A DNA stretch of 64,000 nucleotides, taken from assembly GCA_965240325.2 (NCBI GenBank), contig OZ251223.1:2418001-2482000 (forward strand), given 5' to 3'. The stretch is from Rebecca billardiae RCC1528. Lineage: Eukaryota > Haptophyta. The notes under the pieces were generated by a model. The model was not told the origin of the DNA, did no database searches, and was given only the letters and a program-made list of their open reading frames with translations. Position numbers and translations under genes: made by a program. Shown here in pieces: positions 17,526 through 27,881 of this stretch; position 1 is the first letter of the stretch, and each line of letters begins with the position of its first letter.

Positions 17526-20260
17526 ACATTTGCCTCCACCATCGTCACCGGGAGAAATTCTGTACGACGCATGGGGTGGGCACTGCTCCCATCCGAAGTG
17601 AACCTCGGCAGCAAGCTGATGCAGCAGCTGTGCCCCGGTATCGGGATGCTGGCCACAAACCGGACCCACAGGGCATATACAAGACTCGCAGCAATGCCAG
17701 GGGCAGCTGCCCTCCCCTGCTTGGCACCACACGGCCTCCCTGACGCGAACGGAGAGATGCTCAGCCGGATCGAGCACTCACTGGTAAACGGTACCCAGCA
17801 CGTGTTGCTAGGTGTGCTCATGCAGCAGCCACCAAGACAGATGGTCTCCACTGCGTTCTATGCGGAGCTGTCCTCACTGCCACATAGGTCCCGCCCGGCG
17901 GTGATACTGGCAGTGAGGGATATGCTGAGGGCAGTCCTGACTGACCAGAGCTACTACAGGTACCTGGGGCACGTGCCTGCCGCCAAGCGCACTATCTGTG
18001 ATCCACCCAATCCCCGCCATCTGCCGGCACTTCCTGTACCTGGCATGCTAATGGTGGCCACTGACGGCTCATTCGATGCAGAGAACGGACAGGCTGCATG
18101 TGCCTTTTCCTTCTTCAGTGGCAACAATTACATTTACACTGCCCCTGTGCATGTGTTATTGTGTATTGCTCCAAGTTCGAGGGGCACCAGGCACCAGGCC
18201 CAGCCGAATTCATGGCCATCACCGATGCATTGGTACAGATTGACCCCACCGCCAACCTGCTGGTGTGCACTGACCTGCAGGAAATGGTAAAGGCCGCCGA
18301 AATGTGGCAAAACGACCCCTGGGACCGACGGCTGCGGCAGGGGCACCACGCGTACGCACCATACATCGCCAGGGTCATGAACCTGGTGGGCTGGCGCCGC
18401 CTGATGCATGGCAGCACCACTTCATTTGAGCATGTCAAGGCGCGCTCTGCTGACGATGCGGCCGCGCTACACCTCAGCCTCACTCACACTCAGGGGGACC
18501 AGCACTGCACCGTCAGCCAACACAGTGTGGCGGCTTTGCGCCAAGCAGGGATGAACCCCAAAACCCTGCTCAACGCCTGCAGCGATGCTGGGGCCAAGCT
18601 ATGCTGCTCTGACCCCACAACCCCCTGTGTGACTCACAAGAGAGGTGGCCACCCAAATGCGGGTTCTCATGCGCTGGTACAGCTGGCCAACGGAGAGCCA
18701 GTGGCAGGCAGAATCAAGCCCCTTGTGCATGACAGTGTGCTGTCACAAAGGGCAACGCACCTGCAAGCCACCAAGCCCAGCTGTGACTTGGTGGGTGAAT
18801 GGACTGGCGTGTGGCCAGAGGCCTCCACTGGCATCCTACGGACCTGGCAGGCCAGCACTGTGCCTGCCTACTACATACTCCACCACGGATATGAGTTCCT
18901 GCAGCCGGCTGCCCTGCGAGACCCGACGTTGTTATCTGTGCGATTCCAGTCGGGGGCTGCATTTAGCGATGCCTGCCCCCTCTGTGATCATACTCCACTG
19001 CTACATCCAGCGCCAGATACTGAACACCACCTCTTCTCCGAGTGCCCTGAGGTCGATGCCTACCGCGAGGCTGCTGCCAGAAGCATATCGCATATAATTG
19101 AGCCCTTCATGCAGGGACAGGCCGCAGCATGGAACTTGGCGCGACATGTGTGCTCTGGGGCTGCCCTCGTGGGCAGGGTGCCCAGCACACTGAAGACCAC
19201 TGTGGGGGGCAACGTGCATCTCGGCAGGAGCATGCACGTGGCCTTACTGAAGGCAGGGCTAGGCATCATGCAGGCCCGCAAGGACGTGGACTCCCAGCTG
19301 TCAAAGGCAGGGCGTCTCCTCCGACATGCCAGGGAGCTTCGGCCGCCGCCTGGGCACGACCAGGGGGGGCAGCCCCCTCCCCCACAGGCACAGGCAGGCC
19401 CAGGAGGGGCGATTGCCATGAATAATCAGTTACAGGGGCCACCTGTCATCCAGCAGCAACCCCCTGCCCAGGCTGGCCAGGGCTGGCAGGCAGGCGCGGG
19501 GCAGGCCAACCTGCACCAGCCAATAGCGCGCGGTCACCACGTGCGCCCTCAGCTACTCTTGCGGGCATGGCCCCTACAGCGTGCTCGCCCCCTCCCTATG
19601 GTGATTGCGTGGCCTCTGCAGCCTGCCACACCTCTTGTGGCATGGCCGCTCCAATATGTTACCCCACTGGCTCGCCGCGATGTGCGTCCGTCGGACAATG
19701 TGTTGACACATGGGGGCCCTGAGATTGAGGCAGATCCTGCTGCGGGCAGTCACACTGGTCACGGAGCTCACAACGGCATTACACAATCAGACACTGGACA
19801 GCAGGCCACACAGCCACCTGCTGGCTCTGCCAAGACACTGGCAGCCCCCAGGCGCAGGCTGCCTCCTCCTAGTCAAGCTCAGCAAGACAGCCCCCCGCCC
19901 AAACGACACTGCCCACCCCGCCAGGCAAATGTGCCTATCCTAACACCAACTGGCAGGCAGGCTCAGCCTGCACAGCGAAGTATGCAACCCCCTGCAAAGA
20001 GCAGCAGAAAGAGGCGCGCAAACGACTCCTCCCCAGGCGTATTAGCCATCGCCACCACTCTGCTTGCCTCCTACAGCGGCCCACGCCCTGACTTGATGCC
20101 CGATATCGCACACATGTCTGACATGACACCATCTGCCTCCATAGCAGCACGAGTGAAATACAGGCGCCTCACTGCCAGGACCAGTGGCCCAGACCCCGGC
20201 CCAGCTACTGGGCTCGCTGACAGCCCCCTCCGTCCCCTCCCCCGCGCAGGGATCGGCTAG
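17508..20260 (+). pseudogene. LINE ORF2 3' part: RNase H plus zinc finger, frameshifted
   Basis: Two overlapping frames together make one protein. The first (from ATG 17508) reads to LMVATDGSFDAENGQAACAF near 18050-18100, strand 1 of RNase H with the first catalytic Asp. The second (open from about 18098 to the stop at 20260) continues with GHQAPGPAEFMAITDAL (catalytic Glu) and LLVCTDLQEMV (second Asp), then FEHVKARSADDAAALH, then a zinc-finger-like CPLCDH...EHHLFSECP near 18980-19060, and a Gln/Pro-rich tail with a basic patch KSSRKRRAN. The switch of frame falls at about 18150-18180, breaking RNase H between strand 1 and the Glu helix. This is a broken copy unless the frameshift is a sequencing error. 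Confidence 0.65.
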
Positions 20261-20572
20261 TGGCTGGCCCTCTGCCCACACTGGGGCACCCTAAGGGGTG
20301 CCCAGTCTGCCGACTCGGCTCAAACTCGATGATCTCGAATTGCAAGGCAGTGCACTGCTGGTACCTGGGACCACCCCACAGTGTTGGGCTTGTATGCTGT
20401 CGGCAATGGCATACCCCCGCCCCCTCTGGAGGCGGGCTGTCCACAGCGGAGTGGTGTCAAGGCACTTGGTGTATCGGTCAGTGGTTTGAGGTTGGGTGAG
20501 GGTGGTGGTTGGTTGGGGGCTGGCCAGGGTAGGGCTGGAGGCTTCGGCCGCCAGTCTGATCACCCGGAGCCC

Positions 20573-21036
20573 GTTATTGTTCTATAACCGTTCGGTTATA
20601 GGGGTATAACTGGGCCAGCCCGCCGCCATGATCGGCTGCTCCTCAATGCTGCTAACCGCTGCTGACCTGCTAGGGCGGCTGACCGGACCGTGCCTGGGCG
20701 GGCAGCAAGCTCCGGGCGTCGGGTGCGCGCCCAGCGAAGCGGTATGATTCCTGGGCGGGCTATATACGGGCAGCCGGACCCGCCTGTACCGAACCGGTAG
20801 ATTCTACCTCTGAGCGCCGCCGATGCGGGCCGCGGCAGGCCTGCTCTTCGGCAGCCGAGGCGGGGCGGGGCCTGGGCTGATAGCCCCAGCTGCTCAGCAG
20901 CACTTCGGTCCACCGACCGTACCCCGCTCGGTGGCGACTCCTCGGCTAAGGGCGGGCGCAACCCTCGTCGGCTGCGAGCGGGCCGTCGGCTTATTCCTCC
21001 TCGGGTGCGGGCGGTGGCGTCGCTACTGATTTCGCA
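20573..21036 (+). repeat. Left terminal direct repeat (LTR-like)
   Basis: 464 bp, starting GTTATTGTTCTATAACCG and ending CTACTGATTTCGCA, repeated at 25792-26255. It does not have TG...CA ends. It starts with a 9-bp-arm dyad (20582-20601) and contains a TATATA at 20761, a possible promoter for the element. The Gag ORF starts three bases after it. Confidence 0.9.
20761..20766 (+). promoter_or_regulatory. TATA-like box in the left repeat
   Basis: TATATA in the context GGGCTATATACGGG, the only such motif in this GC-rich repeat, about 280 bases before the Gag start. Position fits an LTR promoter; no transcript data. Confidence 0.4.
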
Positions 21037-21038
21037 TC

Positions 21039-22844
21039 ATGATCTGCATTTCGGCTGCGCTCTCGCTGGGGCGCCTGGTGGCCCTCCGCGGCGGCCGCAC
21101 TCGCGAGCGACAGGGCCCGGCCACGGGTCGCGGCGGTGCTCAAGACGCTCAAGGACCCGTGCCCGCGTCGGCGGCGCCGGCGGCCCCGTCGGTGAGTACC
21201 CCGCTAGCGGCGAGTGCCGCGCTGGTCCCGCCGGCGCACCCGGTGGAGGGGATCCCGCTCAGCGCCGGCGTCGCGGCGCAGCTCACCGCGCAGCTGGCGC
21301 AGCTGTCGCCGTTGCTGGCCCAGCTCGCCGCGTTGGTCCCGGCGGGGGCGGCGGGGCTCGCCCCGGCGGCGCCGGCCCTGCTCGCCCCGACGCCTACCGT
21401 CCCGGCCGCGCTGCCCCGCCCGCCCACCTCGGTCCCAGCGGCGGCCGCGGCGGCGATGCCTCCGCCTGCCTCCTCGGATCCGCTGCTCCCCAGCCTCGCA
21501 CCCACGCTCGGAGCGGCTGCTTCTGCTGCTCCCGGGGTTTCGGTCGCGCTGGACGCGGCGGGCGCGGCGGCGGCGGCCGCGCCGTCGTCGCTGCTTGCGG
21601 GCCTCGCGGCGCACGCGCTCGCCCCCGGCCTTACCGCGCTACCGGCGGGGACGGCGGCGGCGGCGGCCGACCGCGCGCCGGGGGGCGCTGCTGGCCCTGC
21701 CTCTACCGCCGCGCTGCCCGCTCACGCCGCCGGGCTCGGGTTCTCGGCCCAGTCGGTGGCGGCGCTCATGCAGGCGATGTCGGAGCAGGCGGGGGCGTCG
21801 TCGGGGGCCGGCCCGGCGCGCCGGGTGGTCGCGGACCCGGCGCGTGACGCGCCCCGCGCGCTCGTGGTGCGCGACTCGTCTGGCCAGCTCTGCACGAGCT
21901 ACAACCTGCGCGATATGGTCCAGGCATTTCCAGGCCTGGGGGAGCGCTTCGCTCGCGAGTTCTCTCGCGGGGGGCGTCTCCTCGGCGGGGTGCAGCCGAA
22001 GGATCAGCCCTTCCAGTCCCTCGAGGCGCTGCTGGGCTGCCTCACGACGACGTTTATCCCGGCCGCCTCGCCAGATGACCCCTCCCCAGCCTCTCATTGG
22101 TCGCCGGCCATGCGGGCCGAGGCGCTCGAGTTCTCGTCGTGGCTCGAGCAGCTGCGCGGCCTGATGCCCGCCGAGTCCCTCCTCTCGGTGGTGAACAAAT
22201 CGTTCGTTGCCGCCGCGGCGGAGGAGCGGCGCTCGGGCCGCGCGTCATCGATCCTCTTCCTGCGCGACAGCGAGTCGGCCGAGGCGCGCGCGCTCAACGC
22301 CGAGCTGACGGCGGCGCAAGCGGTGTCGGCGTCGCTGCGCGCGGCCAACGCCGCGGTCGCGGCCGCTCCTATGCTGAAGCGGTCGGCGCCGGCGGGCGAT
22401 CGCGACGCGGGGGCGGCGTCGCAGCGGCCTCGCCTCGCACCCGCCGAGCTGGGTGGGGCCGGCGGCGCGGCGCTCGAAGCGGCGGGGGGCGGGGGCGGGG
22501 CGCTCCCGCCCGGCGGCGGTGGGGGCTTCGCGCCGCGCACCGCGCGGCCTGACCACTACGTCCCGCCGTCGCTGCAGAAGTTTGTGGGCGCGGGGGGCGC
22601 ACCGCTGCTCACCAAGGCGCAGGCGAACGCGGCGCACGCCTGCCAGCGCTTCCAGCTCACTGGCGAGCGCTGCACCTTCGCGTCATGCCCGATCGGCCGC
22701 GGCGGCACGGCGTTTGGCCCCGGCGAGTTCGACGAGTTCCACGCGCCGCGGTGTGCCATTTGCGCGTCGCCCGATCACCTCGCGGGGGCCCACGCGGTGG
22801 GGCTGTCCGGCGACGGCTGGCCGGCGGCGGTGGGCCGCATCTAG
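21039..22844 (+). CDS. Gag-like protein of the 20573-26255 retroelement
   Basis: 601 residues from the ATG at 21039. The N-terminal 250 residues are Ala/Pro/Leu low complexity. Residues 260-420 form a compact helical region (YNLRDMVQAFPGLGERF, SSWLEQLRGLMPAESLLSVV) that could be the capsid-like part. Near the C terminus is a Cys/His cluster, CQRFQLTGERCTFASCP and CAICASPDHLAGAH, plausible nucleic-acid-binding fingers. The ORF ends in TAG (22842-22844), after which the same frame stays open into the polymerase. Confidence 0.6.
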   Translation: MICISAALSLGRLVALRGGRTRERQGPATGRGGAQDAQGPVPASAAPAAPSVSTPLAASAALVPPAHPVEGIPLSAGVAAQLTAQLAQLSPLLAQLAALVPAGAAGLAPAAPALLAPTPTVPAALPRPPTSVPAAAAAAMPPPASSDPLLPSLAPTLGAAASAAPGVSVALDAAGAAAAAAPSSLLAGLAAHALAPGLTALPAGTAAAAADRAPGGAAGPASTAALPAHAAGLGFSAQSVAALMQAMSEQAGASSGAGPARRVVADPARDAPRALVVRDSSGQLCTSYNLRDMVQAFPGLGERFAREFSRGGRLLGGVQPKDQPFQSLEALLGCLTTTFIPAASPDDPSPASHWSPAMRAEALEFSSWLEQLRGLMPAESLLSVVNKSFVAAAAEERRSGRASSILFLRDSESAEARALNAELTAAQAVSASLRAANAAVAAAPMLKRSAPAGDRDAGAASQRPRLAPAELGGAGGAALEAAGGGGGALPPGGGGGFAPRTARPDHYVPPSLQKFVGAGGAPLLTKAQANAAHACQRFQLTGERCTFASCPIGRGGTAFGPGEFDEFHAPRCAICASPDHLAGAHAVGLSGDGWPAAVGRI

Positions 22845-24602
22845 GGGGCGGCGGCGGCGGCGGGTGGCGAGAACGCCGGCGTCGATGCGCTCGACCTGCC
22901 GGTGTCGTGGGCTGCCGGTGCGGCCCCTACAGTGACCTGCCCGCCGATCACAGCCGCCGAGATGTGCCAGCGCTCGCGCATGCTGGCTGGCCTCGCCGCC
23001 AGGCTGCCAGTCGCGCCGACCGCGCTCCAACTTCGTTTCCAGCAAGTGTCTGCGTTCCTGCTGGGCGGCGCGGGCGTCGACCTGTCGCGCGAGCTGCGCG
23101 ACGGCGTCGACGTGCTCTTCGCCGGCCAGCCGTCTGCCGCATTCCGTCCCAATCATCCTTCAGCGCGCGCTTTCCCCGAGTTTGTCGACGCTCGCATCGC
23201 GGAGTACGTCTCTCTCGGCGTTTTGGCTGGCCCGTTCCAGCACCGCCCCTTCCCGCGCGCGCGCATGGTCGTGTCCCCGCTGGGCTCGGTGCCCAAAGAT
23301 GGGGGCGCCGACAGGCGCCTCATCGTCGACATGACCGCCTCGGGCGTGAACCCGCGGGTGCACGCCCCTTCCTTCTCCTTCGAGCGCATCGACCGCATGC
23401 TGTCTTCCCTCACGCCTGACTCTTACGTGTTCAAGGTGGACATCGCGCGCGCGTACACGCGGATGGCCGTACGTCCGGAGGACTACAGCCTGCTCTGCGT
23501 GTTCTGGCGCGGGTTCTACTACTTCTTCACATCTCTTCCCTTCGGTCTCGCATCCTCTCCTTACTGGTTTGTGCGCCTGTCCGACGCCGTTCGCGACGCC
23601 TTCGTCGCGCGTTGGTCCGGCCTCCTCTCGTTCAGCCTCGGTTCGTACATCGACGATTTCTTCGGGTGGGGCGATCGCAAGGCCGATCTCGAGGCGGCGT
23701 TCGAGCGGCTGTGCGCCACGCTGACCGCCATGGGCCTCGACCCGGCCGACAAGCCGGGCAAGCTCGTGGCGCCCGCCAAGCGCGCCGTGGTCCTGGGCTT
23801 TGACGTCGACGTCGCCAACGATGCCGTCTCGCTGCCGGCAGAGAAGCGCGCGCGGTACGCCGCGCTCCTCTCCGAGCTGCGGGCATCGCAGCCCTCCGAG
23901 CGTGAGCTGCAGAAGCTCATTGGCTGCCTCGGCTGGGCGGCTACGATCCAGCCGTCGTGCCGGGCCTTCCTTCGCCCCTTCGTCGATCTCGCGCACACGC
24001 CGTCGGCGTTTGCGCAGGGCCGTCTCTCGACCCAGCTCGGCGCCGCGCTGCCCAGCGAGTGCGCATTCTTCGCCGCGCTCCTCGAGCGGGGTGCCGGCTG
24101 GCGGCGGCTGTTCCGCCCGGTGGGCCTGGCGGTGGGCGCGCCGGTGATTGCTACCGACGCCGCCTGGGAGGCGGCGGGCGGCGGCGCCGCCTGCTCCAAC
24201 GGCTGGGCGCTGCGTAAGGACTTGGCGTCGCTGCGCGTGTCGGGCGAGCTGAGGCACATCGCAGACATGGAGCTGTACATGCTCCTCCATGCTGCCATCG
24301 AGTGGGCGCCGTACTTGGCGGGCTGCCACGTTCGCCTTTTCACGGACAGCAAGGTGGCCCTCGGGTGGCTGCGCCGGTGGCGTGTGCCGGGCTCGGCGCT
24401 GCTCAATGGCCTCCTGCAGCGCCTCTCGCTGCTGGTGGCGGAGCACGCGATCACGCTCTGGTGCTGCCATCTACCCGGTGCTCGCAACCGCCTCGCCGAC
24501 GCCCTCAGCCGGCGCCGGGAGACGTCGGCTGACATGTGGCTCGAGCTCTGCTCGCTCGCGGCCGAGCCTCGGTTAGCGGGCGAAGCGGCGCTGGCCCTTT
24601 GA
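22845..24602 (+). CDS. Reverse transcriptase-RNase H of the 20573-26255 retroelement
   Basis: The frame is in phase with Gag and open from just after its TAG; the first ATG is at 22962. RT motifs in order: VPKDGGADRRLIVDMTASGVN, KVDIARAYTRM (first catalytic Asp), LPFGLASSPYWFVRLSDAV, SYIDDFFGWG (catalytic DD pair at about 23650), and KPGKLVAPAKRAVVLGF. The RNase H domain follows: VIATDAAWEAAGG, the Glu in DMELYMLLHAAIEW, LFTDSKVALGWL and CHLPGARNRLADALSRR (final Asp). All catalytic acidic residues are present, so this copy may be functional. No integrase or protease follows. Production as a Gag-Pol fusion by stop-codon readthrough is the simplest reading of the layout; reinitiation at 22962 is the alternative. 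Confidence 0.8.
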   Translation, partial: GAAAAAGGENAGVDALDLPVSWAAGAAPTVTCPPITAAEMCQRSRMLAGLAARLPVAPTALQLRFQQVSAFLLGGAGVDLSRELRDGVDVLFAGQPSAAFRPNHPSARAFPEFVDARIAEYVSLGVLAGPFQHRPFPRARMVVSPLGSVPKDGGADRRLIVDMTASGVNPRVHAPSFSFERIDRMLSSLTPDSYVFKVDIARAYTRMAVRPEDYSLLCVFWRGFYYFFTSLPFGLASSPYWFVRLSDAVRDAFVARWSGLLSFSLGSYIDDFFGWGDRKADLEAAFERLCATLTAMGLDPADKPGKLVAPAKRAVVLGFDVDVANDAVSLPAEKRARYAALLSELRASQPSERELQKLIGCLGWAATIQPSCRAFLRPFVDLAHTPSAFAQGRLSTQLGAALPSECAFFAALLERGAGWRRLFRPVGLAVGAPVIATDAAWEAAGGGAACSNGWALRKDLASLRVSGELRHIADMELYMLLHAAIEWAPYLAGCHVRLFTDSKVALGWLRRWRVPGSALLNGLLQRLSLLVAEHAITLWCCHLPGARNRLADALSRRRETSADMWLELCSLAAEPRLAGEAALAL

Positions 24603-24666
24603 CGCCGGGCGTTCTCGCCGCTCGGCGCGCAGGCTCGCCCCCGGCCATCTCCCCCTTCTTCGTTCA

Positions 24667-25000
24667 GCGATCCGCGCATCGCTTTCCTGCAATCTCATCT
24701 TCCATCAGCGATATGCACATCGCTTGCTTGCAATCTCATCTTTCAGCGATATGCACATCGCTTGCTTGCAATCTCATCTTTCAGCGATATGCACATCGCT
24801 TGCTTGCAATCTCATCTTTCAGCGATATGCACATCGCTTGCTTGCAATCTCATCTTTCAGCGATATGCACATCGCTTTCCTTGCAGTCTCACCTTTCAGC
24901 GATGTGCACATCGCTTGCTTGCAGTCTCATCTTCGGTCTGCGATGTGCACATCGCTTGCTTGCCATCCCTTATTCTCTCAGCGGTCGATATGCACATCGC
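24667..25000. repeat. Tandem array of ~38-bp units with a 16-bp palindrome
   Basis: Nine units begin at 24667, 24708, 24746, 24784, 24822, 24860, 24899, 24940 and 24985. Each carries GCGATATGCACATCGC or GCGATGTGCACATCGC (the latter a perfect palindrome) followed by TTGCTTGCAATCTCATCTTTCA; the four spacings between the second and sixth units are exactly 38 bases. Outer units are diverged. It lies between the RNase H stop and the right terminal repeat. Confidence 0.9.
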
Positions 25001-25791
25001 GTGCTGTCGCTTCTTGCGATCTCGTCGCTCAGCGGCAGGCGTCTTTCGTCGCTGCCTTCACCACGGCAGACCGGGCAGACCTTGCCCCGGCGCCCGTTCC
25101 TATCAAAGACCCTGCCAGCGGGCGGGCCTCCGCCCTGCGCTCTCCGCCGGGTGCGATCCGGTCGGTTTCAGCGTGGGCTTCGGGCGGCCGCTACCCTCCA
25201 AGCGCCACTCTGCGCCAGGCGGCCGAGGCCCTTCATGCTGGGCAAACAAGCCGGGAATACCCGGCGGTAATGGACAACCCCATCGTGGCCGCAGCCGCGG
25301 GGTGTGTGGCGCTCGCGGCGGCGGCGGTGGGCTCGGGCCCGAACGCGGCGGGGGTCCGAGCGTACGTCGCCTTCTTTCACTCGGGTGGCGTGGCGCCAGT
25401 GTGGCCCCCGTCTCGCGTCTCTTCCCACCCTTCCCCTCTGCGGCGGCGGCCCGGACGGCCTCGAGCCACCGGCCCCCGGGCCACCGGGCCTCCACCTCTC
25501 CGAGGTGTGGCACCCTTCTACGCGACGGTGGCCGGGAGCCGCCGCCCCTCAGCCAGTCCCCTTGCTGATCAACTGCGACCCTCGTTAGATAGCGCGGGTT
25601 GCGGGCAGAGTCGGGGCGACTGGCAAAGAGGGGGGTCGGCAGGCCCATCGCTACCTTAGCCGCGTAGCCGGAGCGTCGCGCGGAAGGAGGAATAGCAGTC
25701 GGGCGCTCCGCCGCTACTGTCACCCGGCCGCCGCCCCCGCGGCTGCCGCCGGACCGCGGGCCGAGTCCGCCGCGAGGCGGGCCTGGTCCCA
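25001..25791. other. Noncoding 3' segment of the retroelement
   Basis: GC-rich sequence with a long but low-quality open frame in which the tandem array is also translated. No recombinase or integrase motif (no H-x-x-R...Y, no HHCC or DDE) is visible. It may carry packaging or priming signals. Confidence 0.4.
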
Positions 25792-26255
25792 GTTATTGTT
25801 CTATAACCGTTCGGTTATAGGGGTATAACTGGGCCAGCCCGCCGCCATGATCGGCTGCTCCTCAATGCTGCTAACCGCTGCTGACCTGCTAGGGCGGCTG
25901 ACCGGACCGTGCCTGGGCGGGCAGCAAGCTCCGGGCGTCGGGTGCGCGCCCAGCGAAGCGGTATGATTCCTGGGCGGGCTATATACGGGCAGCCGGACCC
26001 GCCTGTACCGAACCGGTAGATTCTACCTCTGAGCGCCGCCGATGCGGGCCGCGGCAGGCCTGCTCTTCGGCAGCCGAGGCGGGGCGGGGCCTGGGCTGAT
26101 AGCCCCAGCTGCTCAGCAGCACTTCGGTCCACCGACCGTACCCCGCTCGGTGGCGACTCCTCGGCTAAGGGCGGGCGCAACCCTCGTCGGCTGCGAGCGG
26201 GCCGTCGGCTTATTCCTCCTCGGGTGCGGGCGGTGGCGTCGCTACTGATTTCGCA
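25792..26255 (+). repeat. Right terminal direct repeat (LTR-like)
   Basis: Copy of 20573-21036 at a constant offset of 5219 bases, with the terminal dyad at 25801-25820. No difference between the copies was noticed. Confidence 0.9.
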
Positions 26256-26948
26256 CCCTGAGTTATAAAGGGGAATTTAGAAGGTATGGGGTACTAATAA
26301 GCTCAGGCAGGCGAGTGGCGACGCCCGCCAACTGTCGCCCCCATGAAGCCATTGTTGCCGATGGTAGTATCGTATTCCATCTGGATCGGATGATGGCGCA
26401 CAAGGGTGCGCGCCTGCACGGCAGCCACGCCGGACTCGCTGCGCCTCTTGGCTCGCGCCCCCACAGAGCGCCGCTAGGACTTGAACTTGGTGTGCGTGCC
26501 GCAGCCGACCGCGCCCGAGGCACCAATCTCTTTTTTGGACCATTCAACGCGGCGAGTTCGGCGCCGTCGACAGGTACGATGGTCAGAACGCCTCTATAAT
26601 GCCCACGCGGTGGTGTTCTGCGCGTCGGAGCGGCAGGGAACTGCTGCGACCCCGTCGCGGGGAATGGTCCGCACAAATTCGCGCACGTGCGGCGGACGTG
26701 CGCGTGGGCGCGCGGTGTACTGTCACGACCGGTGTTCAGCCGGCGGCATAACGATGGCGGCTGCCCTGACACTTACAATAAGAATACCGGGTCGTCGTCG
26801 GCCCTAAGGTAGTATGACGCGCGCGTACCATATAAAGTGCACTGTACATGCATCATACGGCAAATTGTGTAGTCGCGTGGAATCCGTATCCACTCCAGGA
26901 GGCAGGAGCGACCACCTATCACTGCTTACGGCCCTGAGTCACCTTATC
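26256..26948. other. Unassigned region downstream of the retroelement
   Basis: A 94-codon plus-strand frame (26315-26599) has moderately host-like codons but no recognisable motif. A short match to a dispersed motif (AGCTCAGGCAGGCGAG) lies at 26300-26315. The 3' flank of the myosin gene occupies the right part. No gene is called. Confidence 0.4.
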
Positions 26949-27849
26949 TCACTTGCGGAAGAAGAAGTTGAACGGCGGGCTCGCCGTGCCCGCGGCGTCA
27001 CGCACCTCGCCGAGCTCGCGCTCGGCGGCCTCGCACCGCGCCTTGAGCTTGCGGAGCTCGCGCGCAAGCGCAGCCTTCTCGTCCTCCGCATGCGCCAGCC
27101 GCAGCTTGGTCGGCACGAGGTACTGCCGCAGCTCGAGCACCTCGTTGTACAGCTCCTCGTTGGCGAGGCTGAGCTCGGCGTTCTCTTGCGTGAGCTCATG
27201 CAGCTCGTCATCGCGCGTGGCGAGCTGCCGCTCGAGCTCGAGCACGCCCACGTCGCGCGGGCTGAGCGCCAGCGCCTGCAGCTCGGCCAGCTCGCGCGAG
27301 AGCCGCAGCGCGCACGCCGCGACCGCGTGCGCGTGCTCCTCGCGCGGTGTCGCGGCGGTGACGTGCGCCGCCTCAGCGTTTGCAACGTGCGGTGGCGCGC
27401 TGTCGCGCGCCGCCGAAGCCACGCGCAAGACCGGCGGCGGCACCGCCAGCGCGGGCCTCGGCGGCGACGTCGGCGCGTCGCGCACCGGCTCGGCCGTGGG
27501 CGCAGCCGCCGCGCTCGCAGACGCGCGCGCGCCCGCGGCGGCGAGGGCGGCGGCGCGTTGCTCGCGCGCGGCGAGCGCCGCGCGCCGCTGCAGCGCCGCG
27601 CGCCACGCCGCACGCAGCACTCGCACCGCGTGCCGCGCGCGGCCGAACGCGAGCCGCGCGCGCCGCGCGCGCCACGTCGCCTGCAGCGCGGCCGCGGCGG
27701 CGCCAAGCCGCACGCGCAGCTGTCGCTCGAGCCTCGCCAGCACGCCCGCGGCGAGGAAGACGCGGCTCGTGCCGACGAGGTAGCTGCCGCCGGCGGGCGC
27801 GGATGGCAGCCCCGCCGCGAGGCACAGGGCTTCGCACCGCGCCCGGAGC

Positions 27850-27881
<32 letters not shown>

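Larger units (their letters stand above)
17402..20572 (+). mobile_element. 5'-truncated non-LTR (LINE) retrotransposon remnant
   Basis: A block with clearly lower GC and more CA/TG-rich codons than all neighbouring genes. It encodes the RNase H and terminal zinc-finger part of a LINE polyprotein but no reverse-transcriptase core, so the 5' part is lost. The exact ends are not defined: no poly-A tail or target duplication is evident, and the 3' side abuts the LTR-type element at 20573. The left end is placed at the 62-bp duplication where composition changes. Confidence 0.6.
20573..26255 (+). mobile_element. Retrotransposon with 464-bp direct terminal repeats, gag-TAG-pol
   Basis: Bounded by two direct repeats (20573-21036 and 25792-26255) that look identical base for base over 464 bp, implying a recent insertion. 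Internal order: Gag-like ORF, single in-frame TAG, reverse transcriptase-RNase H, a tandem array of palindromic units, and about 750 bp of noncoding DNA. No protease, DDE integrase or tyrosine recombinase is recognised. Flanks give at most a 3-base match (CCC on each side), too short to call a target duplication. The RT resembles those of DIRS/PAT-type elements (SLPFGLASSPYWF; YIDDF), but there is no split-repeat structure, so classification is open. Confidence 0.8.

Noticed and set aside
18150-18180. Programmed frameshift in the LINE ORF
   Set aside because: The break lies inside RNase H, and no slippery heptamer or pseudoknot is evident, so decay is the simpler reading.
24667-25000. CRISPR-like array
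   Set aside because: Units are contiguous with no unique spacers, palindromic, and embedded in a eukaryotic retroelement.
20570-26260. Target-site duplication of the 5.7-kb element
   Set aside because: Only CCC is shared by the two flanks; three bases in GC-rich DNA are not evidence.
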